This document shows positions 14,786 through 22,700 of a stretch of DNA of 24,405 bases, piece after piece. Under the pieces are notes generated by a model. The model had not been told where the DNA came from, did no database searches, and worked only from the letters and a program-made list of their open reading frames with translations. This DNA comes from Sandaracinaceae bacterium (GTDB taxonomy: Bacteria; Myxococcota_A; Polyangia; Polyangiales; Sandaracinaceae): NCBI GenBank assembly GCA_025056955.1, contig JANWYL010000012.1, positions 1-24,405 of the forward strand, read 5' to 3'. The position numbers and the translations under genes are program-made. Within the stretch, counting starts at the first letter, position 1, and each line of letters opens with the position of its first letter.

Positions 14786-16336
14786 GTGGAGCCTACCTCC
14801 TTAGAAGAAAAGGCACATGAAAGCGGAGGGCATAAAAAAGCCCCTCAAGGCCCTTCTTTGGCTTTCTTGGCGTGGGTTTTGGCCGGAGCCACAGGAGGCC
14901 TGGCCTATGCAGAGTTTCAAAAAAGCAAGCCCCTTCCACCTGCTCTTTTGCGCGTAGATGGCATGGAAGTTTCGCCTGGATCTTCCTACGACATCGAAGG
15001 GCTCATCGAAAAAATCAGCGCCGATTGGGAAAGCACGCCCCTTCGCCTGAAAATCGAAAAAGAAGGGGTCGAAGCCTCGCGCAGCGATTGGGGCTTAAGG
15101 GTCGATCGAGAACGCCTTCGCCGCTTCCTCCTCCAAGGCCTCGATCCTGCCTCAGCCATGCAGCGCTACCACGCCCTTCGCAAGGCTTCGCCTGGCGCTT
15201 TGCCCCCTCCCTTGGAGCTACCTGTCCCTGTTGCAATCGACCATGAGCGCCTTCTGGCTCGTCTTTTTGAGCTCAAAGACGCTTTCGATCGATCGGCCTC
15301 AGATGCCCGAATCGAAGCCCGAACAGGCAAGGTCATCTCCGAAGTGGTCGGAAGGTCCCTCGATGTCTTTGCGACCTTTGATGCCCTGATCCGGGCGGCT
15401 TGGAAGCCGCCTCCGGAGATCGAAGCGGTGGTCATTCCCAAGTGGCCCCATCGCCGGGCAGATGAGCTTCGCGAGGTGCGCACCGAGGCCATCCTCAGTG
15501 CCTACGAGACCCACTACTCAACCCTCGAAGAAACCCGTGACCGAACCCACAACCTCAAGCTTGCCGCTTCGAAAATCGACGGCCATGTGCTCATGCCTGG
15601 CGAGGTGTTTGACTTCAATCGCGTGGTTGGCGAACGCAGCGAAGCCAATGGCTTTCGCCCTGCTCCCGAAATTGCGGATGGAGAGCTCGTCCAGGGCATT
15701 GGGGGCGGTACCTGCCAGATCGCAAGCACCCTCCATGCCGCTGCTTTTTTTGCAGGCATTCCAATCCTCGAGCGGGCACCCCACAGCCGTCCAAGCTCCT
15801 ACATTTGGCTTGGTCTGGATGCCGTCGTCATCGATGGCCAACAAAATTTGCGCTTTCGTAACGATTACTCCTTTCCCATCGTGATTGGGATGACGGTCGA
15901 GGGCGGGAGGGTGCGGGCGGAAATACGAGGGCGAAGTGCAGAACGCACGACCACCTTGATCCGACGCATCGAAGAGGTTCGACCCTTTCGCGTTCGCGAA
16001 GAGCGCGACCCAAGCCTTCCCCAAGGCCTTAGGCACTTGCGGCAGCGCGGAATTCCGGGCTTCCGCGTCGTGCGCTTCCGGTATGTCTACGATCTCAACA
16101 AAAACCAAGTCATACGCACTCGCCACGAAGACATCTACCCCCCAACCGAGGAGATTTGGGTAATTGGCACTGGCCCTCCCTCAGCCCCAGTACCATCCGA
16201 GCCACCCTCCAAGGAATACACAGCAGACGAGCTTCTCGTCGCAACCCACTTCTCCGGGGCCCTCGAAGTCAAAAGAAAGCCAGGAAGGAGCGGAACCCCT
16301 GGGTGGACGCAGAATTTGCGCCAAGCCCAGCCTTGA
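14786..16336 (+). CDS. VanW-domain membrane-anchored protein
   Basis: The 516-residue protein has an N-terminal hydrophobic segment (about 24-42: SLAFLAWVLAGATGGLAYA) after a polar tail, then a region resembling the putative peptidoglycan-binding domain often found with VanW (about 60-210), then the VanW core (about 235-370) with RTHNLKLAASKIDG, VLMPGEVFDFN, GIGGGTCQIASTLHAAAF and FRNDYSFPIVI. VanW is named from vancomycin-resistance clusters, but its biochemical role is unknown; most homologues are envelope proteins. The tail is Pro-rich. A GTG start at 14786 is preceded by TAGGCC. No vanS/R or D-Ala-D-Lac genes are nearby, so a resistance role is not implied. Confidence 0.85.
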   Translation: MEPTSLEEKAHESGGHKKAPQGPSLAFLAWVLAGATGGLAYAEFQKSKPLPPALLRVDGMEVSPGSSYDIEGLIEKISADWESTPLRLKIEKEGVEASRSDWGLRVDRERLRRFLLQGLDPASAMQRYHALRKASPGALPPPLELPVPVAIDHERLLARLFELKDAFDRSASDARIEARTGKVISEVVGRSLDVFATFDALIRAAWKPPPEIEAVVIPKWPHRRADELREVRTEAILSAYETHYSTLEETRDRTHNLKLAASKIDGHVLMPGEVFDFNRVVGERSEANGFRPAPEIADGELVQGIGGGTCQIASTLHAAAFFAGIPILERAPHSRPSSYIWLGLDAVVIDGQQNLRFRNDYSFPIVIGMTVEGGRVRAEIRGRSAERTTTLIRRIEEVRPFRVREERDPSLPQGLRHLRQRGIPGFRVVRFRYVYDLNKNQVIRTRHEDIYPPTEEIWVIGTGPPSAPVPSEPPSKEYTADELLVATHFSGALEVKRKPGRSGTPGWTQNLRQAQP

Positions 16337-16362
16337 GGTGGCTTTGCCAGAGCGCAGCCATC
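16337..16362. terminator. Possible bidirectional terminator hairpin
   Basis: The whole gap between the convergent VanW and panC genes is an inverted repeat: GGTGGCT and AGCCATC pair over 7 bp (one G-U) around a 12-nt loop. There is no T-run on either side, so an intrinsic terminator is only weakly supported. Confidence 0.3.
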
Positions 16363-16363
16363 T

Positions 16364-17221
16364 TCAAAGCAGCCTTTCCTCTCCCAAAACCACATTGTCG
16401 ATGAGTCGGGTTTGGCCAATTCTTGCAGCGACAGCAAGAAGGGCCTTTTCTTCAATGCGGTCGATGGGTTGGAGGCTTTTGGGATCAACCACTGCCACGT
16501 AGTCAATCGCATCGAAAGAAGCCTCAACCGGTGCTCTGGCCAAGGCCTCAAGGCTTTTTGCCAAGCGCTCGCCCTTTTCAAAGGCCTCCACTGCGGCCCG
16601 AAGCCCCCGCACAATGCCCGTTGCGCGCTTTCTCTCTTCTGGGCTAAGATAGCGGTTGCGCGAGCTCATGGCAAGCCCGTCCGCTTCGCGCACCGTGCGA
16701 ACAGGCACAATTTCAATGGGAAAAGCGAGATCCTCTACCAGTCGCTCAACCAGGCGAAGCTGCTGGTAGTCCTTGCGGCCGAAAGCGGCCCGACAAGGCC
16801 CGACGAGGGCAAAGAGCTTGGCCACCACCGTGGCAACCCCCTCAAAGTGCCCTGGACGAAAACGCCCTTCAAGCCCTTCGCTCAGGCCTTCGACCCGCAC
16901 CTTTGTCGAAAAGCCCGCTGGGTACATCTCCTCAACTGAAGGGACAAAGACCCAATCGACTCCGCGGCTTTTACAGGCTTCAAGATCCGCATCGAGCGTG
17001 CGGGGGTAGCGATCCAAGTCCTCCCCTGGCCCAAATTGCAAGGGATTGACAAAGATGCTCACCGCAATTCCCGTGCATCCGCATGCGCGGAGGGCATCGA
17101 TGAGGGCGAGGTGCCCAGCGTGGAGGGCACCCATGGTTGGGACAAAACCCACGCTTTTTCCCTTTTGCCTTGCTTCTTCACAGGTTCTTTGAAAGGCCTT
17201 GGCCTTGCAAATCACTTCCAT
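16364..17221 (-). CDS. panC: Pantothenate synthetase (pantoate-beta-alanine ligase)
   Basis: The 285-residue enzyme joins (R)-pantoate and beta-alanine with ATP to form pantothenate, the CoA precursor. It shows the nucleotidyltransferase HxGH-type motif VPTMGALHAGH (about 28-38), SIFVNPLQFGPGEDL, FGRKDYQQL and the KMSKS-equivalent AMSSRNRYLS. Length matches the family. The ATG at 17221 directly follows the panB TGA, with AAGGAG 6 nt upstream lying in the panB end, so the two are translationally linked. Confidence 0.97.
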   Translation of the reverse strand: MEVICKAKAFQRTCEEARQKGKSVGFVPTMGALHAGHLALIDALRACGCTGIAVSIFVNPLQFGPGEDLDRYPRTLDADLEACKSRGVDWVFVPSVEEMYPAGFSTKVRVEGLSEGLEGRFRPGHFEGVATVVAKLFALVGPCRAAFGRKDYQQLRLVERLVEDLAFPIEIVPVRTVREADGLAMSSRNRYLSPEERKRATGIVRGLRAAVEAFEKGERLAKSLEALARAPVEASFDAIDYVAVVDPKSLQPIDRIEEKALLAVAARIGQTRLIDNVVLGEERLL

Positions 17222-18106
17222 TCATTTCTCCTTTTGCGTCGAAGGCCCTCCATAGCTGTGTGCTTCGGCTGGGAAAAGCCCATTTTGCACCTCATGGACG
17301 AAGCGCCTTGTGGCTTCGACCCCCAAAGCATAAAGCTCTGCATAGCGCTTGACAAAGCGCGGGGAAGGCCCCGGCAATAGGCCCAGAAAATCATGGCTCA
17401 CAAGCACTTGGCCATCACAATCTGGGCCTGCGCCAATTCCAATCGTGGGAATCGAAAGCGCTTGAGAAATGCGTTTGGCCAGGCTTGAGGGGATGCCCTC
17501 GAGAACGATCGCGAAAGCGCCCGCCTGCTCAATTGCCCGAGCATCCATAAAGATCCGTTCTGCTTCTTCCGAAGACTTCCCTTGAACCCGAAAGCCTCCC
17601 ATCGCATGAACGCGCTGGGGGGTAAGGCCGATGTGGCCCATGACAGGGATACCGACTTCCACAAGGCGTGCGACCGTTTGGGCAAAGGCTTCGCCTCCTT
17701 CGATCTTTACAGCTTGCGCTCCTCCCTCAGCGAGCATCCGCCCTGCGTTGCGAATCGCTGTGGCAATATCCGTCTGATAGCTCAAAAAGGGCATGTCTGC
17801 GACAAGAAGTGGCCGGCCTCCTTGGCCTTGAAGCCTTCGCTTTTCCAAGGCCCGCGCCACTGCCTTGACGTGGTAAAGCATTTCTTCAACCGTGACCGGT
17901 AAAGTCGTTTCATGGCCCTGAATGACCATCCCAAGTGAATCCCCAACCAGGATCACGTCCACCCCCCCCTCGTCGAGGATATGGGCAAAGACCGCATCAT
18001 AAGCTGTGGCCATCACAAAACGCAGCCCAGCTGCTTTCATGGAGCGCAAAGTGGGCACTGTCACTGGCCCATGACGCAACGCGTCAAGCACATTCGAAGA
18101 ACCCAT
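17222..18106 (-). CDS. panB: 3-methyl-2-oxobutanoate hydroxymethyltransferase
   Basis: The enzyme transfers a one-carbon unit from methylene-tetrahydrofolate to ketoisovalerate, the first step of pantothenate synthesis. Motifs are VGDSLGMVIQGHETTLPVT, the metal-binding Asp, ADMPF, VKIEGG, MGHIGLTPQ and IGIGAGPDCDGQVLVSHD. The start at 18106 gives 294 residues with a normal N-terminus (GSSNVLDALRHGPVTVPTL); the frame is open for 31 more codons, but that would overrun the divergent gene. TGCTAGCTT lies 10 nt upstream. First gene of the panBC operon. Confidence 0.96.
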   Translation of the reverse strand: MGSSNVLDALRHGPVTVPTLRSMKAAGLRFVMATAYDAVFAHILDEGGVDVILVGDSLGMVIQGHETTLPVTVEEMLYHVKAVARALEKRRLQGQGGRPLLVADMPFLSYQTDIATAIRNAGRMLAEGGAQAVKIEGGEAFAQTVARLVEVGIPVMGHIGLTPQRVHAMGGFRVQGKSSEEAERIFMDARAIEQAGAFAIVLEGIPSSLAKRISQALSIPTIGIGAGPDCDGQVLVSHDFLGLLPGPSPRFVKRYAELYALGVEATRRFVHEVQNGLFPAEAHSYGGPSTQKEK

Positions 18107-18116
18107 CGCAGCGCTC

Positions 18117-18125
18117 AAGCTAGCA
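18117..18125 (-). promoter_or_regulatory. Candidate extended -10 promoter of panBC
   Basis: TGCTAGCTT on the minus strand ends 10 nt before the panB ATG. It shares GTGCTAG with the promoters proposed at 8674-8682 and 21660-21668. Confidence 0.35.
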
Positions 18126-18128
18126 CAA

Positions 18129-18148
18129 AGCGCCTCTGAGCGCCTCTG
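18129..18148. repeat. Tandem 10-bp repeat in the panB intergenic region
   Basis: AGCGCCTCTG occurs twice in perfect tandem between the divergent panB and HEAT/LRV-like genes. It may be a chance slippage product or a regulator-binding site. Confidence 0.5.
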
Positions 18149-18184
18149 AAAGGGCCAAATCAAGGAGCAAGCTGGGTGCGTCCT

Positions 18185-18193
18185 TGGTATCCT
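18185..18193 (+). promoter_or_regulatory. Candidate extended -10 promoter of the HEAT/LRV-TPR unit
   Basis: TGGTATCCT ends 4 nt before the ATG at 18198 and 10 nt before a second in-frame ATG at 18204. No Shine-Dalgarno site is visible for either. Confidence 0.3.
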
Positions 18194-18197
18194 TTGC

Positions 18198-19358
18198 ATG
18201 CCAATGGAAACACTGGCTTTGCCTCTTGAAGAAGAGGCCCTGCCTCAGGAAATTCGACGCTTTGCTTCACCAAAAGCGCCGGAGCGGGCCCGCCTGGCAG
18301 CCGCTCGGGGGCTTGTGCCCCTCAAGGGCCCTGAACTGGTCTCCGTGCTTTTGCAGCTTGCCCACGATCCAGTTGAAGCGGTGGCCCAGGCAGCGCGTCA
18401 AAGCCTTGATGGCCTGCCGCCCAATATCATCGACTTGGCGTGCGAGTCGGCGCTTCATCCCGCTTTTCTTCATGCCCTTGCCATGCGCTTTCGGGGGGAT
18501 GAAAAGCGGCTTGAACGCCTGGTCGCAAACCGGGCCACTTCGAATCAAACGGTCGCCATGCTCGCCCAAGATGCTTCAGAAGCACTTGCCGAACGCATTG
18601 CGCTTGATGAAACGCGGATGCTCCAAGCCCCTGAAATCATCGCTGCGCTCTACCGGAATCCAAAAACCCGCATGTCGACGGTCGATCGTTTGATTGATCT
18701 TGCCGCCCGAAACGGTGTGCGGGTTGAGGGCATTCCGACCTTTGATGCCCATGTCCAAGCGATTCAGGGGCAGCCGATCATCGAAGCAAGCGAAGAGCCT
18801 GCTCCAGGAGATCTCCTTTTTAGCGAGGCCCTTCGCGAAGATGGCGAGGAAAGCGCAATCGAGAGCGAAAAAGGGCTTGAAGAAGGCCAGGAGCCATCAA
18901 CCGAATCAACCGAAGAAGAGGGAGGCTCTGAGAGGGTTCGAAGCCGCTTTCAGCCCTTGGCCATGCGCATTGCCCAAATGAATCTTGCCGAAAAATTGCG
19001 CCTTGCCCTCATCGGAAACGCTGCAGCTCGAAGCCTTCTTGTGCGAGACTCGAACAAACTCGTGGCCTTGGCTGCTGTGGCTTCACCTCAAACCACGGAA
19101 GCCGAAGCCGCTTCTTACGCCCAAAGCCGTTACGTTTCAGAAGATGTGCTGCGCTACATTGCGAATAGGCGCGAGTGGATGAGCAATTACGAAATCAAGC
19201 GCAATTTGCTTTTCAATCCCAAAACGCCTGTGGGCATCTCGATTCGATATGTTTCGCATCTTTACGATGCCGACCTCCGTGCCTTGTCCAAAAGCAAAGG
19301 CATTCCATCAGCGCTCAAAACCGCTGCGCTGCAGCGCCTTGCCAAAAAGGTGGGCTGA
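18198..19358 (+). CDS. HEAT/LRV-like alpha-helical repeat protein of unknown function
   Basis: The 386-residue protein has an N-terminal helical region (about 25-180) with HEAT-like pairs (RLAAARGLVPL, VLLQLAHDPVEAVAQAARQSL), an acidic Glu/Ser-rich linker (about 190-255), and a C-terminal helical domain (about 260-386). The two halves share a motif: ALYRNPKTRMSTVDRLIDL and LLFNPKTPVGISIRYVSHL, recalling LRV-type repeats (NPxTP). No catalytic motif, signal peptide or membrane segment is seen. The ATG at 18198 was used; 18204 is equally possible. It overlaps the next TPR gene by one base (TGATG), so the two proteins probably work together. Function not recognised. Confidence 0.8.
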   Translation: MPMETLALPLEEEALPQEIRRFASPKAPERARLAAARGLVPLKGPELVSVLLQLAHDPVEAVAQAARQSLDGLPPNIIDLACESALHPAFLHALAMRFRGDEKRLERLVANRATSNQTVAMLAQDASEALAERIALDETRMLQAPEIIAALYRNPKTRMSTVDRLIDLAARNGVRVEGIPTFDAHVQAIQGQPIIEASEEPAPGDLLFSEALREDGEESAIESEKGLEEGQEPSTESTEEEGGSERVRSRFQPLAMRIAQMNLAEKLRLALIGNAAARSLLVRDSNKLVALAAVASPQTTEAEAASYAQSRYVSEDVLRYIANRREWMSNYEIKRNLLFNPKTPVGISIRYVSHLYDADLRALSKSKGIPSALKTAALQRLAKKVG

Positions 19359-20632
19359 TGTCTTTCCTCCGACGCCTCTTTGGTCTTCCTTCCACTCAGG
19401 AATTGCGGGATCGGGCAGACCATTGCTTTGCGGCCAAAGACTTTGTCGAAGCGAGGGTCCTTTACGAAAAGCTCCTTGACCGCAAGGACCTGAGCCCAAG
19501 CGATCGCGAATACGTGGCCAGGCAGATAAGGGCCTGCTCAAATGCCTTGGCAGAGGCGAGAATCGCCCAAGCCGAGGCCTTGATCGGGAATGGTGACTTT
19601 GAGCTTGCCCGCGCGGAGCTTGTCGCCGCAGCCGAAATCGCTCGAGACGAGGCGATCCGCAAGCGCGCTGCCCGAATGCTCGACTCAATTGAGCGCTTGC
19701 AAGTTCAACGGCACACCATCAGGCCAAAGGTGGAGCCTTCAGATGAAGAGCGGTGGCTCATGATTTCAAGCCGCTGGAGCGAAGCGCAATATGCCGAATA
19801 CAAAAACTACGGCCCAGAATTCCGCGAAGCGATTCTCGCCATGGAAGCGGGCAAGCCCGAAGAAGCTTTGCCGATTCTCGAATCACTCGTCAAAGAAGAA
19901 GGTGCCACTTTCGTTTGGGCAGAACTCGCCCGTGCGCGCTCAAGGGTGGGAGACGAAAGCGGAAGCATTCAGGCGATTGCCCATTTTCTCGAACGCGTGC
20001 CTGACCCCGACCGAAGCGAAACCAGAATAGAGGCCCATCTTTATCTTGCCCACCTTGCCGAACGCGACGGAGATGATGAACGCGCAATTGCCGAGTACGA
20101 GCGGGCCATCGATGCCATGCCCGACGATCCCCGCCCTCTCATCCATTTTGGGCATTTTTTAAGAAGGAGGGGCGAAGCCGGGGCAGCGATTTCTGTCTTC
20201 GAGTCGGCCTTGGGGCTGCTTGCAGAAGATCAGCTCAACTGGCCAATTCTCACTGAAATCGCATTGGCCAAGCGCGACTTGGGTCGCATCGATGAAGCGA
20301 TCGACACGCTCGAGCGCATTGTTCGCTACTTCCTTTCTCGCTCCCAAATCGATCTTTTGCCCCCCTCAGCAGTTGTGCCACTCGCTGAGCTTTACGAGCG
20401 GCAAGGAGAGCTTGCCAAAGCGGCCGACCTCTATGCCCTCCTCAGCCGTGGACAAGACACAGAGCACGCCCACATTTATTACAAGGAGGCTGGCCGGCTC
20501 CTTGCCAAGCTTGGGCTCCGAAGCGAGGCGAGAAAAATGCTCATGCGTGCAAGCGCCTTGGTCGATCGAAGCTCTGAATTTGCGCTTGAAGTTGAGTCCC
20601 TCCTCAACCAAATCGAAAACGATGAAGGGTAA
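19358..20632 (+). CDS. TPR-repeat protein
   Basis: The 424-residue protein is made of about eight TPR-like units, for example FAAKDFVEARVLYEKLLD, AERDGDDERAIAEYERAIDA, FLRRRGEAGAAISVFESALG, RDLGRIDEAIDTLERIV and LYERQGELAKAADLYALLS. A short basic-hydrophobic N-terminus (MSFLRRLFGLP) could peripherally contact the membrane. There is no enzyme motif, so a scaffold or adaptor role is likely. The ATG at 19358 overlaps the previous stop codon and has AAGG about 8 nt upstream, indicating coupled translation. Confidence 0.85.
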   Translation: MSFLRRLFGLPSTQELRDRADHCFAAKDFVEARVLYEKLLDRKDLSPSDREYVARQIRACSNALAEARIAQAEALIGNGDFELARAELVAAAEIARDEAIRKRAARMLDSIERLQVQRHTIRPKVEPSDEERWLMISSRWSEAQYAEYKNYGPEFREAILAMEAGKPEEALPILESLVKEEGATFVWAELARARSRVGDESGSIQAIAHFLERVPDPDRSETRIEAHLYLAHLAERDGDDERAIAEYERAIDAMPDDPRPLIHFGHFLRRRGEAGAAISVFESALGLLAEDQLNWPILTEIALAKRDLGRIDEAIDTLERIVRYFLSRSQIDLLPPSAVVPLAELYERQGELAKAADLYALLSRGQDTEHAHIYYKEAGRLLAKLGLRSEARKMLMRASALVDRSSEFALEVESLLNQIENDEG

Positions 20633-20697
20633 GGGGCCCAGGCTTTGATGCCTTGGATATCGACTTCTTGAGGAAAGTGGCTAAGTTTTAAATCCCC

Positions 20698-20904
20698 ATG
20701 CGTGCTTTTTACCCGTGCCCAATCTGCGGTCAACCAACCCTTCGGCCTTCTTCCCAAGAAGAGTGGAAAAAGAGCCACTTTCCCTTTTGCTCACAAAGGT
20801 GTAGGACGATTGACCTTGGGGCTTGGCTTTCCGAAAGCTATAGGATCCGCGAGCCCATTGCCCAAGACAAGGAAACACCTGATTTGCCCAAAGAAAGCTC
20901 CTAG
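20698..20904 (+). CDS. yacG: DNA gyrase inhibitor YacG (zinc-binding)
   Basis: The small 68-residue protein has the YacG zinc site: CPIC at 7-10 and CSQRC at 31-35, followed by RTIDLGAWLSESYRI, which is diagnostic. E. coli YacG binds GyrB and blocks DNA binding by gyrase. It lies 65 bp after the TPR gene with no Shine-Dalgarno site; an A/T-rich TTTTAAAT stretch ends 4 nt before the ATG. Its stop codon overlaps that of the convergent glycosyltransferase gene in a shared CTAG. Confidence 0.93.
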   Translation: MRAFYPCPICGQPTLRPSSQEEWKKSHFPFCSQRCRTIDLGAWLSESYRIREPIAQDKETPDLPKESS

Positions 20905-21650
20905 CGCTTTTGCCCTTTTCTCATTTGAAGGCGGGCTGGAATGCCATAGCGAACTATGCAGTACAAGGCCCGAAACGCGTCTTTGAGCCCGATTTTTTTC
21001 CCCTCTGCATAAGTCCTTCCGTAGTAGCTGATTGGGACTTCATAAATTCTCACCCCAAGCCCTGCCACCTTTGCTGTGATTTCGGGCTCAAAACCAAAGC
21101 GATCCTCTTCAATCGTGATCTGGTCGAGCACTTCTTTGCGAAACACCTTGTAACAGGTTTCCATATCGGTGAGGTTGATATCCGTCACCATGTTCGAGAG
21201 GGTTGTGAGGAAGTGGTTTGCAACCGAGTGCCAATAGTAGAGGACCCGATGAGATCCCCCACCAGCAAAGCGGCTGCCATAGACCACATCGGCCTGATCT
21301 TGGAGGAGAGGCTCAAGCAAAGCAGGATAATCCTTGGGGTCGTACTCAAGATCAGCGTCCTGGACGATCACAAAACGCCCTCGTGCCAGACGAAACCCCG
21401 TGCGAAGGGCTGCTCCTTTGCCCATGTTTTTTTCATGAAGAATCACCCGCACACGCGGGTCGAGGGCAGGGCCGCTTTGCAGAAGCTCGCGCGTGCCATC
21501 CGTGCTTCCGTCATCAACCACAATCAACTCGAGGGGCGAAATCCCGCAATGCAACACTTGCTCGATTGCCTTGTGAATGGTTGCCCGCTCGTTATAGCAA
21601 GGCATGACCACAGAAAGAAGTGGCCTTTCTTCCGAAGTGCTTTGTGACAT
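20901..21650 (-). CDS. Family 2 glycosyltransferase, DPM1-like
   Basis: The 249-residue GT-A enzyme has VVMPCYNE, the nucleotide-sugar motif VVDDGSTDGT (44-53), QDADLEYDP (DxD-type metal site) and YGSRFAGG. The C-terminal ISYYGRTYAEGKKIGLKD is typical of dolichol-/polyprenyl-phosphate mannosyl- or glucosyltransferases without membrane segments. It probably makes a polyprenyl-phosphate sugar donor at the inner membrane for envelope glycans. The ATG at 21650 has no Shine-Dalgarno; TGCTAGACA ends 9 nt upstream. Confidence 0.9.
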   Translation of the reverse strand: MSQSTSEERPLLSVVMPCYNERATIHKAIEQVLHCGISPLELIVVDDGSTDGTRELLQSGPALDPRVRVILHEKNMGKGAALRTGFRLARGRFVIVQDADLEYDPKDYPALLEPLLQDQADVVYGSRFAGGGSHRVLYYWHSVANHFLTTLSNMVTDINLTDMETCYKVFRKEVLDQITIEEDRFGFEPEITAKVAGLGVRIYEVPISYYGRTYAEGKKIGLKDAFRALYCIVRYGIPARLQMRKGQKR

Positions 21651-21659
21651 ATCGGGCCA

Positions 21660-21668
21660 TGTCTAGCA
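21660..21668 (-). promoter_or_regulatory. Candidate extended -10 promoter of the glycosyltransferase gene
   Basis: TGCTAGACA on the minus strand ends 9 nt before the ATG at 21650. It matches the box at the TPP enzyme gene in its first eight bases. Confidence 0.4.
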
Positions 21669-21682
21669 CATGGGGTTATTGC

Positions 21683-22633
21683 ATGGGCGCTGATTCCGTT
21701 TTTCCTGATGCAAAGGAGGCTCTCACCGAATGGCTGGCTGTGCTTCGGGCCCTAGAAGCTCACCTGCGCTACGAAGCCCAACAGAACGGAATCGGGGTTT
21801 CCCTGGGGGATGATGCGCCCCAAAGCCCTTCCGATGAGGATTTGGGCAAAGCCAGGAGCCAACCAACGCCCCTCGCGCCCGAGGGCAAAAGCCCTCAATC
21901 CCCTGCGCCAACGCAGATGAATCTCTGGAACCAAGATGCCACCCTTGAGGCTTTGATGAACAAGGCAAGGGCCCTCCTTTCTGCCTCGAAATCACCTGCC
22001 TCGAAGCCATCGCTTGATTCTTCGCCATCGCCCTTGCCGCCCATTGTTCCCCTTGAGGGCCCCAAACGCTTGGCCATCCTCGAGGAGACTGCCCGCAAGG
22101 TCAGCGAGTGCACCCGCTGCCGCCTTCATGAAACGCGCACCCAAACGGTTTTTGCCCGCGGCTCTCCAGAAGCCAAATTGGTCTTTGTGGGCGAGGGGCC
22201 AGGCCAACATGAAGACCAGCAAGGGAAGCCATTTGTGGGTCCTGCGGGGCAACTCCTCGACAAAATGATCAAAGCGATGGGCCAAAGCCCCGACACGGTT
22301 TACATCTGCAACGTTGTCAAGTGCAGGCCACCAAAAAACAGGACACCCCTTCCAGATGAAGTGGACGCTTGTGCCGAATACCTCGAGCGGCAACTCGAAG
22401 CCCTTGCCCCCCTTGTGATCGTTGCCCTTGGGCAGTGCGCCGCTCGGCGTTTGGGGTGCGATACGAAAGGCACTTGGAGAGGCATCTGGGGCAACTACCG
22501 CGGCATCCCCGTCATGCCCACTTACCATCCGGCTTTTCTTCTGCGAAATCCTGAAATGAAAAGACCCGTTTGGGAAGACTTGCAAAAAGTGATGCGCAAG
22601 CTCGAAGAGCTTTCCAAAGAAGGGAAAGCCTAG
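21683..22633 (+). CDS. Family 4 uracil-DNA glycosylase (Fe-S)
   Basis: The C-terminal 180 residues are a family-4 uracil-DNA glycosylase, which removes uracil from DNA. Visible are the cluster-ligand Cys residues (CTRC, VVKCRPP, EVDAC), motif A GEGPGQHEDQQGKPFVG and the His motif MPTYHPAFLLRN. The N-terminal 130 residues are unusual: a short helix then a Pro/Ser/Ala-rich low-complexity stretch, with PQSPAPTQMNLW, possibly disordered and partner-binding. The start is uncertain: the ATG at 21683 has GGGG 7 nt upstream, while the ATG at 21659 lies only 8 nt from the divergent glycosyltransferase start. Confidence 0.92.
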   Translation: MGADSVFPDAKEALTEWLAVLRALEAHLRYEAQQNGIGVSLGDDAPQSPSDEDLGKARSQPTPLAPEGKSPQSPAPTQMNLWNQDATLEALMNKARALLSASKSPASKPSLDSSPSPLPPIVPLEGPKRLAILEETARKVSECTRCRLHETRTQTVFARGSPEAKLVFVGEGPGQHEDQQGKPFVGPAGQLLDKMIKAMGQSPDTVYICNVVKCRPPKNRTPLPDEVDACAEYLERQLEALAPLVIVALGQCAARRLGCDTKGTWRGIWGNYRGIPVMPTYHPAFLLRNPEMKRPVWEDLQKVMRKLEELSKEGKA

Positions 22634-22700
22634 CAAAGGGGCCTTCTCACAAAGGGCTCTTTTTGGGCGCCCTCTTGAGCTATGATTGAATGAGAAAGCT

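Noticed and set aside
14786..16336. Vancomycin-resistance gene
   Set aside because: VanW-domain proteins are widespread envelope proteins; no vanHAX or vanRS genes accompany it.
18107..18199. Longer PanB start
   Set aside because: It would overlap the divergent gene's start and lacks homology; the ATG at 18106 gives a normal PanB N-terminus.
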